Below, one piece after another: positions 33,727 to 42,444 of a DNA stretch of 64,000 bases (position 1 is its first letter; every line of letters starts with the position of its first letter). This DNA comes from Rhodopseudomonas infernalis. Its GTDB lineage: Bacteria > Pseudomonadota > Alphaproteobacteria > Rhizobiales > Xanthobacteraceae. The stretch spans positions 39,603 through 103,602 of the forward strand of contig NZ_JAJNAL010000016.1 of NCBI RefSeq assembly GCF_022271405.1, read 5' to 3'. A program made the translations under genes and the position numbers. Under the pieces are notes generated by a model, which had not been told where the DNA came from, made no database searches, and saw nothing but the letters and a program-made list of their open reading frames with translations.

Positions 33727-34455
33727 ATGTCGACACTGCAGCCGGATTCCGGCGTCACCTTGTGGCGCAAGGTGGCGGACTCGATCGAGCGCGAGATCGC
33801 GCAGGGCGGCTATCCGGCAGGTGAAAAGCTGCCCGGCGAGATGGAGCTCGCGGAGTCGCATCGGGTCAATCGCCACACCGTGCGCCGTGCCTTGGCGTCA
33901 CTCGCGGAGCGTGGACTGGTGCGGGCAGAGCGCGGCAGCGGCACCTATGTCGAGACGGCGCGCATCGCCTATCCGCTGCGTTCGCGCACGCGCTTTTCGG
34001 AGATCGTCGGCGCCGGCGGGCACGAGCCGCGGGGGCAATTGCTCTCGGCGAGTCGGGAGGAGGCGACGCGCGAACTCGCTCGCGAACTCGACCTTCCGAT
34101 CGGTGCGCCGCTGATCCGCATCGACGGCTTACGGCTGGCGGACCGTGCACCGATCTGCGTCGGCAGCACCTGGCTGTCCGCTGAACGTTTCCCCGATGCG
34201 GAGGAGCTGTATCGCCGTTTCGGCTCGATGACTAAGGTGCTGGCGCAGCACGGCATCCGCGATTATCGCCGCGCCTCGACACGGATCACCGCCGCGATCG
34301 CCGATGCCGGCGATGCGGCGCGGCTCGATCTCGGCATCGGCCGGCCGGTGCTGATCGTCGAGGGGCTCGACGTCGACGGCAAAGGTCGCCCCCTGCTGGC
34401 GCTCCGCACGCGATTTGCTGCGGAACGCGTGCAGTTCGTGGTGGAGACGGAGTAG
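33727..34455 (+). CDS. phnF: GntR/HutC-family regulator PhnF
   Basis: A 242-residue repressor: N-terminal winged helix (about 10-75; KLPGEMELAESHRVNRHTVRRAL) and C-terminal UTRA ligand domain (LSASREEATRELARELDL onward). I prefer the ATG at 33727, preceded by AAGGA, over one at 33688. It is divergent from phnGHIJKLMN with a palindrome between them and convergent with phnE. A role as C-P lyase regulator is inferred from position and family. Confidence 0.9.
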   Translation: MSTLQPDSGVTLWRKVADSIEREIAQGGYPAGEKLPGEMELAESHRVNRHTVRRALASLAERGLVRAERGSGTYVETARIAYPLRSRTRFSEIVGAGGHEPRGQLLSASREEATRELARELDLPIGAPLIRIDGLRLADRAPICVGSTWLSAERFPDAEELYRRFGSMTKVLAQHGIRDYRRASTRITAAIADAGDAARLDLGIGRPVLIVEGLDVDGKGRPLLALRTRFAAERVQFVVETE

Positions 34456-34468
34456 CTGGGGCGCCGCG

Positions 34469-35317
34469 CTACGCGATCGCCCGTTTGCCGATGATCGCAA
34501 AGCGAAGGCGGGTCGAGATCCAGTCGATGGCGGCGACGGCGATCAGGATCATCAGGATCAGGAACGACACCTTCTGCCATTCCAGCACGCGGATCTGCTC
34601 GGCGAGCTGCAGGCCGATTCCGCCTGCGCCGACAATGCCGATGATGGTGGCCGAGCGGGTGTTCGACTCGATGAAGTACAGCACCTGGCCGGCGATCACC
34701 GGCAGCACCTGCGGCATCAGGCCGAAGCGGATCTCGTGCAACGGCGATCCGCCGGAAGCGCGAACGCCCTCGACCTGCTTGCGGTCGGCGGTTTCGATCG
34801 CTTCGGAGAACAGCTTGCCGAACGCGCCGAAGTCCGACACCGCGATCGCAAGCACGCCGGCGAAGGGGCCGAGCCCGACGACATTGATCCAGACCAGCGC
34901 CCAGATCAGCGTGTCGATGCCGCGCACGCCGTCGAGAAAGCGGCGAACCGGGAAGCGGATCAGCTGCGTCGGGATGATGTTGCGCGCGGCGAGCAGGCTG
35001 ACCGGCAGCGCCATCAGCGCCGCCAGCGTGGTGCCGAGCAGCGCGATCGACAGCGTCTCGCCCATCGCCGAGAGATAGGCCGGCAGCGACGAGCCTGGGT
35101 CCGGCGGAATCATCAGCATCGCGAACCAGCCGAGCTGGCTCAGCCCGGCGAGAATGCGCTGCGGCGAAAAGTCCAACTCGACCAGCCCGTAGATAAACAG
35201 CGCCAGCGCCGCCAGTGCAATCGCGGGGACGCCGAGTTGAGCGGCGGCGGGGCGTTCGAACAGATGCGGGTGACGCGCCTTCAGGTCGGCGATGTCGGTC
35301 TGCGTGCGCGCGGTCAT
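34469..35317 (-). CDS. phnE: Phosphonate ABC transporter permease PhnE (second)
   Basis: A 282-residue membrane protein with about six hydrophobic segments and the PhnE hallmarks RFLDGVRGIDTLIWAL, KLFSEAIE and SATIIGIVGAGGIGLQL. It overlaps the other phnE by 4 bases. The two probably form a heterodimeric channel for the PhnC ATPase. The true start is the ATG at 35317; the much longer upstream frame is the antisense-free shadow of the first phnE. Confidence 0.94.
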   Translation of the reverse strand: MTARTQTDIADLKARHPHLFERPAAAQLGVPAIALAALALFIYGLVELDFSPQRILAGLSQLGWFAMLMIPPDPGSSLPAYLSAMGETLSIALLGTTLAALMALPVSLLAARNIIPTQLIRFPVRRFLDGVRGIDTLIWALVWINVVGLGPFAGVLAIAVSDFGAFGKLFSEAIETADRKQVEGVRASGGSPLHEIRFGLMPQVLPVIAGQVLYFIESNTRSATIIGIVGAGGIGLQLAEQIRVLEWQKVSFLILMILIAVAAIDWISTRLRFAIIGKRAIA

Positions 35318-36192
35318 GTCCGTGCTCCGGCGAGTCGGCCCCGGATCCAGCCGGTCGAGATGTCGATGACGAACACGGTGACGATGATCAGCAGCAGGAT
35401 GGCGCTGACGTCCGAATAGTAGAACTTGCGAATCGACACGATCAGTTCCTGCCCGATGCCGCCGGCGCCGACGAATCCCATCACCGAGGCGCCGCGGACG
35501 TTGATCTCGAACCGCAGCAGCGCGTAGCTGGCAAAACCCGCCGTCACCTGCGGCAGCACCGCAAAGCGCATGCAGGCGACCCAGCCGGCGCCGGTGGAGC
35601 GGACGCCCTCGACCGGCTTCATGTCGATGTTCTCGACGATCTCCGAAAACAGCTTGCCGAGCGCGCCGGTGGAGTGGATCGCGATCGCCAGCACGCCAGC
35701 CATCGGGCCGAGCCCGAACGCGATCACGAACACCAGCGCGAATACGATATCCGGCACGGTGCGGCAGATCTCGAGAAAGCGCCGGATAACGAACAGCAGC
35801 CAGGGCTGCGGCGCGGTGTTGCGCGCCGCGAAGAAATTCAGCAGCAGCGCCAGCACGGCGCCGGCGAGTGTGCCGACATAGCTGATCAGCAGCGTCTCGC
35901 CGAGCAGCCCCAGCCATTTGTGCCAGCCCCAGAACCACTCGGCCGGGTCGGTCCACACCCGTGCGCCGCTGTCGAGCCGGAAGATGCGATCGAAATAGCT
36001 GAAGAAGTTGCCGATCTTGCCGACGAAAGTGCCGATGTCGACTTCGGCGCCGACTGCCGCGACGGCCAGTGCGGCGAGCGAGATCGCGAAGCCGAGCACC
36101 GTTCGCCATCGTCGTCGCGCGATCGACTTGTTGTAGGCCGCGTTCAGAGCGTCGAGCTGAGACTCGGGAAGCAGCGATACGGCCAGGGCCAT
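35314..36192 (-). CDS. phnE: Phosphonate ABC transporter permease PhnE (first)
   Basis: A 292-residue permease from the ATG at 36192 (a TTG at 36216 would add eight residues). A long periplasmic region containing DPAEWFWGWHKW precedes the PhnE core: FLEICRTVPDIVFALVF, GKLFSEIVENIDMKPVEGVR and ASVMGFVGAGGIGQEL. It lies downstream of a strong terminator at 36215-36247, so it should be expressed at a lower level than phnD. Confidence 0.93.
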   Translation of the reverse strand: MALAVSLLPESQLDALNAAYNKSIARRRWRTVLGFAISLAALAVAAVGAEVDIGTFVGKIGNFFSYFDRIFRLDSGARVWTDPAEWFWGWHKWLGLLGETLLISYVGTLAGAVLALLLNFFAARNTAPQPWLLFVIRRFLEICRTVPDIVFALVFVIAFGLGPMAGVLAIAIHSTGALGKLFSEIVENIDMKPVEGVRSTGAGWVACMRFAVLPQVTAGFASYALLRFEINVRGASVMGFVGAGGIGQELIVSIRKFYYSDVSAILLLIIVTVFVIDISTGWIRGRLAGART

Positions 36193-36214
36193 GCGGTGAG
36201 GGCTCTCGATGCGC

Positions 36215-36247
36215 AAAAAACAAGGCCGGATCCCGAAGGATCCGGCC
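36215..36247 (-). terminator. Intrinsic terminator with UUCG loop between phnD and phnE
   Basis: Read on the minus strand: GGCCGGATCC-TTCG-GGATCCGGCC, a perfect 10-base-pair stem closed by a C(UUCG)G tetraloop, followed by TTGTTTTTT. It begins 19 bases after the phnD stop and ends just before the phnE start. It should partly end transcription inside the phnCDEE operon. Confidence 0.85.
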
Positions 36248-36265
36248 CGTGGGACGAGATGAAAC

Positions 36266-37207
36266 TCAGGACGCCTTCTTCTTACGCAGGGCGTCGACGA
36301 ACTTGATCAGCTCGATGGTGGCGTCCCAATCCTTGGTGGTGGCGGCGTGGAAACCCTTCTTCTGGCCGTCCGAGAGACGATCGAACGCGGCCTTGTCCTT
36401 GGTCGGCGCATCCATGAACGCCTTGGCGATCGCCGCCTTCAGATCTTGCGGCAGGTCGGCGTTGTAGGCGTAGGGACCGTTGATGATCGGAGCGGATTTG
36501 TGAACGATGCGGAAGTCTTCCTTCTTCATCGCGCTGCCGTCGGCGTTCTTCAGCATGCCCTTGTGCAGCATCTGCTGCAGCGTCGAGTCGTTGTCGTTGG
36601 TCCACTGATTAGCGGCGACGTCGACCGTGCCCTGCGACAGCGCCAGGATGGCGTTCTCGTGGCTGCCGGTGAACACCACCTTGCCGAAATAGCTCTCGGT
36701 ATCGGAGATGCCCATCTTGTCGAGCTCGAAGCGCGGCACGTTGTTGCCCGAGGTCGAGTTCGGGTCGACCAGGCCGAGGTTCTTGCCCTTGAGCTCGTCG
36801 ATCGACTTGTAGGGGCTCGCCGCCTTGACGAAGAACACCGAGTAGTAGCCGGTCGAGCCGTCTGCGTTGATGTCGTTGGCGAAGGCTTCGGTCTTGACGC
36901 CGGTGAGGCGGGCGCGGGCGAACGAGGCCGACCCGTAGCTGGCGATCTGGATGTTGCCGGCGCGCTGGCCCTCGATTACCGCGGCGTAGTCGTTGGCGAT
37001 GCGCAGGTTCACCTTGACGCCGAGTTCCTTCGACAGATAGGCGACGAACGGCGTCCAGCGTTCGGTGACGCCCGACGCGTTCTCGGCGGGCACGACCGCG
37101 AAGGTCAGCTCCGGATATTTCGTCTTGTAGTCCTGCGCCAATGCGGTGGGCGCCGTGAACGCCAGCGTGGCGGCGGCGAGCAGAATGGAGCGGCGATCAA
37201 TCGTCAT
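36266..37207 (-). CDS. phnD: Phosphonate-binding periplasmic protein PhnD
   Basis: A 313-residue secreted protein: signal peptide MTIDRRSILLAAATLAF with cleavage near ALA, then LTFAVVPAENASGVTERWTP, the PhnD opening, and LVDPNSTSGNNVPRF, which lines the phosphonate site. The ATG at 37207 follows AGGGATG. The frame extending upstream is a shadow of phnC. It is separated from phnE by the terminator, allowing excess of binding protein over membrane components. Confidence 0.95.
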   Translation of the reverse strand: MTIDRRSILLAAATLAFTAPTALAQDYKTKYPELTFAVVPAENASGVTERWTPFVAYLSKELGVKVNLRIANDYAAVIEGQRAGNIQIASYGSASFARARLTGVKTEAFANDINADGSTGYYSVFFVKAASPYKSIDELKGKNLGLVDPNSTSGNNVPRFELDKMGISDTESYFGKVVFTGSHENAILALSQGTVDVAANQWTNDNDSTLQQMLHKGMLKNADGSAMKKEDFRIVHKSAPIINGPYAYNADLPQDLKAAIAKAFMDAPTKDKAAFDRLSDGQKKGFHAATTKDWDATIELIKFVDALRKKKAS

Positions 37208-37281
37208 AGTGACATCCCTGTGTGTTGACGCGTTGCTGGCCCGCGGTCCGCGGGCTTCTCTTGAAAGCGACCCGCGCGGCC

Positions 37282-38094
37282 TCAGGCCGCGACGGTGCCG
37301 AGCTCTGGCATCAGGCCCTTCGCCGGGGCGTGAACCGGCGCGGCCCCCATCACCTCGTTGGCCTCGAGGTCGTAAAGTTCGCGAGCGATGCTGTCGGTCA
37401 GTGCCGCCGGGACGTCGTCGAACACGATGCGGCCGTTCGCCATGCCGATCAGCCGGTCGCAATAGCTGCGGGCGAGATCGAGCGAGTGCAGATTGCACAG
37501 CACGGTGATGCCGAAATGCTTGTTGATGCGCAGCAAAGCGTCCATCACCACCTTGGTGTTGCGCGGGTCGAGCGAGGCGATCGGCTCGTCGGCGAGGATC
37601 AGATCGGGTTCCTGCACCAGCGCGCGGGCGATCGCGACGCGCTGTTGCTGGCCACCGGACAACTGATCGGCGCGCTGTGCGGCGAGCGGCGCGATATCGA
37701 ATTGATCGAGCGCCGACATTGCCAGCGCGCGGTCCTTTTCGGGCCAAGCCTGTGCCAGCGAGCGCCAGGCGGGCACATGGGACAGCCGTCCCATCAGGAC
37801 GTTGGTCATGACGTCGAGACGGCCGACGAGATTGAACTGCTGGAAGATCATCGCGGAACGAGCGCGCCACTGGCGCAGTTGGCGGCCCTGCAGCGCAGTG
37901 ACGTCGGTGCCTTCGAACAGGATGCGGCCGTCGGTCGGATCTGCGAGGCGGTTCAGCATTCGGAGCAGCGTCGACTTGCCGGCGCCGGAACGGCCGATCA
38001 CGCCGACGAAGCTGCCGCGTTCGACCGAGAACGATGCGTTGTCCACGGCCGCCTTGCTGCCGAAGCAGCAGGTAAGTCCTTCAACGACCAGCAT
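37282..38094 (-). CDS. phnC: Phosphonate ABC transporter ATP-binding protein PhnC
   Basis: A 270-residue ATPase: Walker [11 protein letters not shown]-loop [20 protein letters not shown] (a PhnC hallmark), signature [14 protein letters not shown], Walker [14 protein letters not shown] place the start at the ATG at 38094 because the family begins just before VEGLTCCFG; the longer frame enters the promoter. First gene of phnC-D-E-E. Confidence 0.95.
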   Translation of the reverse strand: MLVVEGLTCCFGSKAAVDNASFSVERGSFVGVIGRSGAGKSTLLRMLNRLADPTDGRILFEGTDVTALQGRQLRQWRARSAMIFQQFNLVGRLDVMTNVLMGRLSHVPAWRSLAQAWPEKDRALAMSALDQFDIAPLAAQRADQLSGGQQQRVAIARALVQEPDLILADEPIASLDPRNTKVVMDALLRINKHFGITVLCNLHSLDLARSYCDRLIGMANGRIVFDDVPAALTDSIARELYDLEANEVMGAAPVHAPAKGLMPELGTVAA

Positions 38095-38138
38095 GCGCTG
38101 CTCCAAGCAATTGGTTGCTCTATCGCTAGCGCCGGTAT

Positions 38139-38156
38139 TTTGCAGGCATATGACAG
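38139..38156 (-). promoter_or_regulatory. Pho-box-like repeat upstream of phnC
   Basis: On the minus strand CTGTCAT-ATGC-CTGCAAA gives two 7-base half-sites with the 11-base period of PhoB sites; the first matches the CTGTCAT consensus exactly, the second weakly. It lies 45-62 bases upstream of phnC, where a PhoB-activated promoter would be expected. Confidence 0.5.
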
Positions 38157-38191
38157 ACGTCGTAGTCGACGATCTATACACAGGTGTTGTT

Positions 38192-38220
38192 TGTCATGCG
38201 CGTGTCACGAAGCCGTCACC
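38192..38220 (+). promoter_or_regulatory. Pho-box-like triple repeat upstream of the acetyltransferase-phnM operon
   Basis: TGTCATG, TGTCACG and CGTCACC start at 38192, 38203 and 38214, exactly 11 bases apart, the spacing of PhoB tandem half-sites. The array ends 48 bases before the acetyltransferase start. Together with the box facing phnC it makes this gap a likely divergent phosphate-starvation promoter. Confidence 0.55.
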
Positions 38221-38267
38221 GAGTGCGACGAAGAACCTCTTCCCCCGCTCATCAAGTGACGGAACTC

Positions 38268-38900
38268 ATGGTTGCTAAATCACTCTCGGTCGAACCCACT
38301 GTCGATCCATCTGCGCGTCTTCAAGATACGAAGATCGGCGCCTATTGCGAGGTCGGTGCGCGCACCATCCTGCACGAAGTGACGATGGACGATTACTCCT
38401 ACGTGGTGAACGACTCGCAGATCACCTACACGACCATCGGCAAGTTCTGCTCGATCGCGGCGATGACGCGGATCAATCCCGGCAACCATCCGATGCAGCG
38501 CCCGACCCAGGCGCATTTCACCTATCGGGCCAGCGCTTACTTCCCCGGTGAAGAAGACGACGCCGAATTCTTCGACTGGCGCCGTGCCCATCACGTCCAT
38601 ATCGGGCACGACGTCTGGATCGGCCACGGCGCCATCGTGCTGCCGGGCCGCAGCATCGGCACCGGCGCTGTGATCGCGGCCGGCGCGATCGTGACGCGCG
38701 AAGTGCCGGCCTACACCATCGTGGCGGGAAATCCGGCGCGCGTGATCAAGCGACGTTTTTCCGAGGAGGTCGCCGACCGCCTGGTGAATCTGGCATGGTG
38801 GGACTGGGACCACGAGACGCTGCGCCGCGCGCTGCCGGATTTCCGCAAGCTGCCGGTCGAGGCGTTTCTCGACCAATACGAAGCCACTGTGCCCGCCTGA
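38268..38900 (+). CDS. Phosphonate-locus hexapeptide-repeat acetyltransferase
   Basis: A 210-residue left-handed beta-helix transferase of the 'phosphonate metabolism, threonine-rich/hexapeptide' type. Repeats are visible from [21 protein letters not shown] on; the CoA-binding end includes [20 protein letters not shown] and [15 protein letters not shown] start at ATG 38268, preceded by GGAA. Such proteins replace PhnO in many alphaproteobacteria and may acetylate aminoalkylphosphonates. First gene of a three-gene unit with phnM copy 2 and DUF1045. Confidence 0.87.
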   Translation: MVAKSLSVEPTVDPSARLQDTKIGAYCEVGARTILHEVTMDDYSYVVNDSQITYTTIGKFCSIAAMTRINPGNHPMQRPTQAHFTYRASAYFPGEEDDAEFFDWRRAHHVHIGHDVWIGHGAIVLPGRSIGTGAVIAAGAIVTREVPAYTIVAGNPARVIKRRFSEEVADRLVNLAWWDWDHETLRRALPDFRKLPVEAFLDQYEATVPA

Positions 38901-38922
38901 CGCGCCGCAACGGGAGAACGAG

Positions 38923-40116
38923 ATGACCGATATCCTGATCGAAGGCGGCCGGGTGCTGCTGCAGGACGAACTGGCCGAGACGTCGCTGGCGGTGGTCGGC
39001 GGTCTGATCGATAGCGCCGGCACGAGCGCCGGTCATGCCGCGATGCGGATCGATGCGGGCGGGCTGCTGGTGCTGCCGGGCATCGTCGACCTGCACGGCG
39101 ACGCATTCGAGCGTCAGATGATGCCTCGGCCCGGCGTCGATTTTCCGATCGACGTGGCGCTGGCGGACAGCGACCGGCAGGCGATCGCCAACGGCATCAC
39201 CACGATGTTCCATGCCGTCACCTGGTCGTGGGAGCCGGGCCTGCGCAGCGCCGCCAATGCGCGCCGGATGCTCGACGCGATTGACCTGACCCGGCCGCGG
39301 CTGGCCGTCGACACCCGCATCCATCTGCGCCACGAGACCTTCAATCTCGATGCGGTCGAGGAGATCGCGCAGTGGATCGGCGAGCGCCGGGTGGACCTGT
39401 TCGCGTTCAACGACCACATGGATTCGACGCTGCGCGACCTGTCGCGGCCGCAGCGGCGCAGCCGCATGGTGGAGCGCACGGGGCTGTCCGGCGAAGAGTT
39501 CGATCGCCTGGTCGAGCGCGTCGCCTCGCGCACCGCGGAGGTGCCGGACGCGATTGCGCGCCTCGCCGCCTGCGCCCGCGCCGCCGGCCTGCCGATGCTG
39601 TCACACGACGATGATACGCCGCGGATGCGCCAGGACTATCGGGCGCTCGGAGTCCGAATCGCCGAATTTCCGACCACCGAGGAGACGGCGCGGGACGCGG
39701 CGTCGGCTGATGACTTCATCGTGTTCGGCGCACCGAACGTGGTGCGCGGCGGCAGCCACACCGGCTGGACCAAGGCGGCCGACATGATCGCCAAGGGCCT
39801 CTGTTCGGTGCTGGCGTCGGACTATTACTATCCGGCGCCGCTGCTCGCCGCGTTCCGGCTGGTGCATGACGGCATTTTGCCGCTGCCGCAGGCCTGGAAG
39901 TTGATCTCGGAAGGGCCCGCACGTGCTGCCGGGCTGGTCGATCGCGGTGTGCTCGGCGGCGGCAAGCGCGCTGATATCCTGATCGTGGACGACCGCGTGG
40001 CGCTGCGCCCTCGGCTGGTTGCGGCGATCGCGGGTGGCCGGTTGGTTCACATCGACGAGCCGGAACGCTTCGTGATGTCGCAGAGGTCGCGGCACGCGGC
40101 CGTTGCGGCCGCCTGA
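38923..40116 (+). CDS. phnM: PhnM-family diphosphatase, second diverged copy
   Basis: A 397-residue amidohydrolase of the PhnM family: LPGIVDLHGDAFERQMMPRPG, LSHDDDTPRMRQDY, GAPNVVRGGSHTGW and LASDYYYPAPLLAA. It differs from the operon copy in key stretches: LHGDAFER for LHTDHLE, and NDHMDSTLRDLSRP where the other has MDHTPGQRQF. It lies 22 bases after the acetyltransferase. It may act on a different ribosyl phosphonate or in a different regulatory state. Confidence 0.9.
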   Translation: MTDILIEGGRVLLQDELAETSLAVVGGLIDSAGTSAGHAAMRIDAGGLLVLPGIVDLHGDAFERQMMPRPGVDFPIDVALADSDRQAIANGITTMFHAVTWSWEPGLRSAANARRMLDAIDLTRPRLAVDTRIHLRHETFNLDAVEEIAQWIGERRVDLFAFNDHMDSTLRDLSRPQRRSRMVERTGLSGEEFDRLVERVASRTAEVPDAIARLAACARAAGLPMLSHDDDTPRMRQDYRALGVRIAEFPTTEETARDAASADDFIVFGAPNVVRGGSHTGWTKAADMIAKGLCSVLASDYYYPAPLLAAFRLVHDGILPLPQAWKLISEGPARAAGLVDRGVLGGGKRADILIVDDRVALRPRLVAAIAGGRLVHIDEPERFVMSQRSRHAAVAAA

Positions 40117-40137
40117 GACGCGGCTATTCTGCCGACG

Positions 40138-40842
40138 ATGTCGAATTTCCCCCGTTACGCCATCTACTATCTCCCGCCGCCCGGCAGCGCGCTCGACCAC
40201 TTCGGGGCGGCGCTGCTGGGCTATGACGTGTTCTCGGGAGCGGACGTGCCGTTTCCGCCCGAGATGCTGCAAGCCGTTCCGGATTGGGCCGACGTCACGA
40301 CCGAGCCGCGCAAATACGGCTTCCACGCCACGCTCAAGGCGCCGATCGCGCTGGCGTCCGGGCTCACCGAGGCCGAGCTGTTGTGGGCCTGCGCCACCTT
40401 CGCCGAAACGCCGCGGGCGATCCCGGTGATCACGCCGGTCGTGCGGGCGATCGGGAGTTTCATTGCGCTGGTGCCGTCGCTCCCGTCGGAGGAGCTTGCG
40501 CAGCTCGCCGCCGACTGCGTGCGTAGCTTCGACAGTTTTCGCGCGCCGTTGTCGGCCGAGGACCGGGCGCGCCGAAATCCTGCGCGGCTGACGCCGCAGC
40601 AGGTGCAGTATCTCGATCAATGGGGCTATCCCTACGTCATGGAGGAATTCCGCTTCCACATGACGCTGACGGGATCGTTGCCGCGCGACCGGCAGGAAGA
40701 CCTGCTTGGCCAGCTCCGCAAGCAATTCGCCGCGCTCGATCTCGGTACGCTGGCGATCGACCGCATCGCGGTCTGCCGGCAGGACGAGGCGGGCGAGCGA
40801 TTCCGCAGCATCGGCCAGGTTCAATTCCGGCCGATGCTGTAG
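40138..40842 (+). CDS. DUF1045 2H-phosphoesterase of the phosphonate locus
   Basis: A 234-residue protein with the two HxTL motifs of the 2H phosphoesterase fold: His63 (FHATLKAPI) and His174 (FHMTLTGSL). The family is known from phosphonate operons. Since no PhnP is seen in the locus, it is the best candidate for opening the 5-phosphoribosyl 1,2-cyclic phosphate left by C-P lyase. It lies 21 bases after phnM copy 2 and converges with the next ligase. Confidence 0.88.
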   Translation: MSNFPRYAIYYLPPPGSALDHFGAALLGYDVFSGADVPFPPEMLQAVPDWADVTTEPRKYGFHATLKAPIALASGLTEAELLWACATFAETPRAIPVITPVVRAIGSFIALVPSLPSEELAQLAADCVRSFDSFRAPLSAEDRARRNPARLTPQQVQYLDQWGYPYVMEEFRFHMTLTGSLPRDRQEDLLGQLRKQFAALDLGTLAIDRIAVCRQDEAGERFRSIGQVQFRPML

Positions 40843-40856
40843 AGGTTGCGCGAGCC

Positions 40857-42413
40857 TCAGCTCACGTGGCGCTCGCGATTTTCCCAATAGGGCTGACGCA
40901 GCTCGCGCTTGAGGATCTTGCCGGCGCCCGACAGCGGCAGCGGCGTCTCGGTGATCTCCACGCTGCGCGGGCACTTGTAGCCGGCGATCAGCACCTTGCA
41001 GTGCGCGATCAGTTCGTGCGCCGTCACGCTCGCTCCGGCTTTGGTGACGACGACGGCGTGGACCTGCTCGCCCCAGGCCTCGTGCGGAATGCCGATGACG
41101 GCGCATTGCGCCACGGCGGGATGTTGCGCCACAGCGTTCTCGACCTCGACCGAGTACACGTTCTCGCCGCCCGAGATGATCATGTCCTTGACGCGGTCGA
41201 CGACGAACACGAAGCCGTGCTCGTCGATGTAGCCGCCGTCGCCGGTGTGCATCCAGCCGCCGGCCAGCGCGCGGGCGGTCTCTTCCGGCCGCTCCCAATA
41301 GCCCATCATCACGTTGTCGCCGCGCACGCAGATCTCGCCGACCGTGCCGAAGGGCACCGGCTTGTCGTCGGCATCGACGATGCGCACCTCGCAGCCGAGC
41401 GTCGCACGGCCGGCGGCGCGCTGGCGGCCCTTGGCCTTGCCGTCGCCGATATGCTCCTTCCAGTGCAGCAGCGTCGCGATCGGCGACAGTTCGGTCATGC
41501 CGTACGCCTGTGTGAACTGCACATGGGGCAGGGCGGCACTCGCACGAGCCAGCACAGCCTCGCTGATCGGCGAGGCGCCGTAGACGATATTCTTCAGCGC
41601 CGACAGGTCGTAATTCTTCAGCGCGGGATGATCGACAAGCATCTGGATCATGGTCGGCACCAGCAGCACGTCGGTGACGCGCTCGTTCTGCATCGCCTGC
41701 ATCACGCCCTCGGGCGTGAACGACGGGACCATCACGTTCGAGCCGCCGGAGAGCAGCAGCGAGTACATCGCGGCGCCATTGGCGAGGTGGAACATCGGCG
41801 CGGCGTGCAGATACACCGAGCTGCCGGGAAACAGGCCCTCGCCGAGCGCATTGAGCGCGTTGGCCATCAGGTTGCCGTGGCTCAGCATCACGCCCTTGGA
41901 GCGGCCGGTGGTGCCGCCGGTGTAGAAGATGCCGGCGAGGTCCTCGGCCTTGCGCATCGCATCCGGAATCGGCTCGTGCTGCGCCACCACGTCCTCGTAG
42001 CTTCGCATGCCGTCCGGCACATCGCCCTCGTCGGCATAGATCATCGCCATGCCGGGCATCGCTTTCGCCAGCGCCACGCCGGTCGCCGCGAACGCCTTGT
42101 CCACCACCAGCGCCACCGCGCGGCAGTCGCGCAGCGCGTCCTCGTTCTCCAGCGCGCTCCAGCGGATGTTGAGCGGCACGATCACGCCGCCGCACCAGCC
42201 GGCGGCCAGATACATTTCGAGATATCGATCGGAATTCATCGACAGCACGGCGACGCGCTCGCCTTCGCCGACACCGAGCGCGCGCAGCCCGGCGGCGAGC
42301 CGCGCGACCCGGTCGCCGACTTCGCGCCAGGTGCGACGCCGTCCGTTGAACACGGTGGCGAGGCCGTCCGCGTTGATCTGCAGCGCCCGCCGCAGGCCGT
42401 GAGTGATATTCAT
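40857..42413 (-). CDS. AMP-dependent fatty acyl-CoA ligase
   Basis: A 518-residue ANL enzyme: P-loop YTGGTTGRSKGVMLSHGN, AYGMTELSP, the TGDGGYIDEHGF hinge and KDMIISGGENVYSVEVE, with the catalytic Lys in LSGAGKILKRELR. The ATG at 42413 is preceded by GGAGG. Together with the TetR, thiolase and dehydrogenase genes it should activate a long-chain, aromatic or alicyclic acid for beta-oxidation-like breakdown. The substrate cannot be named from sequence. Confidence 0.92.
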   Translation of the reverse strand: MNITHGLRRALQINADGLATVFNGRRRTWREVGDRVARLAAGLRALGVGEGERVAVLSMNSDRYLEMYLAAGWCGGVIVPLNIRWSALENEDALRDCRAVALVVDKAFAATGVALAKAMPGMAMIYADEGDVPDGMRSYEDVVAQHEPIPDAMRKAEDLAGIFYTGGTTGRSKGVMLSHGNLMANALNALGEGLFPGSSVYLHAAPMFHLANGAAMYSLLLSGGSNVMVPSFTPEGVMQAMQNERVTDVLLVPTMIQMLVDHPALKNYDLSALKNIVYGASPISEAVLARASAALPHVQFTQAYGMTELSPIATLLHWKEHIGDGKAKGRQRAAGRATLGCEVRIVDADDKPVPFGTVGEICVRGDNVMMGYWERPEETARALAGGWMHTGDGGYIDEHGFVFVVDRVKDMIISGGENVYSVEVENAVAQHPAVAQCAVIGIPHEAWGEQVHAVVVTKAGASVTAHELIAHCKVLIAGYKCPRSVEITETPLPLSGAGKILKRELRQPYWENRERHVS

Positions 42414-42444
42414 GCAGTCCTCCCGTGGTATGTTTCTTCTTGGA

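Noticed and set aside
39601..42195. An 864-codon open frame on the minus strand
   Set aside because: It is the out-of-frame shadow of the acyl-CoA ligase, DUF1045 and phnM; its composition is Arg/Ala/Gly-rich with no recognisable domain.
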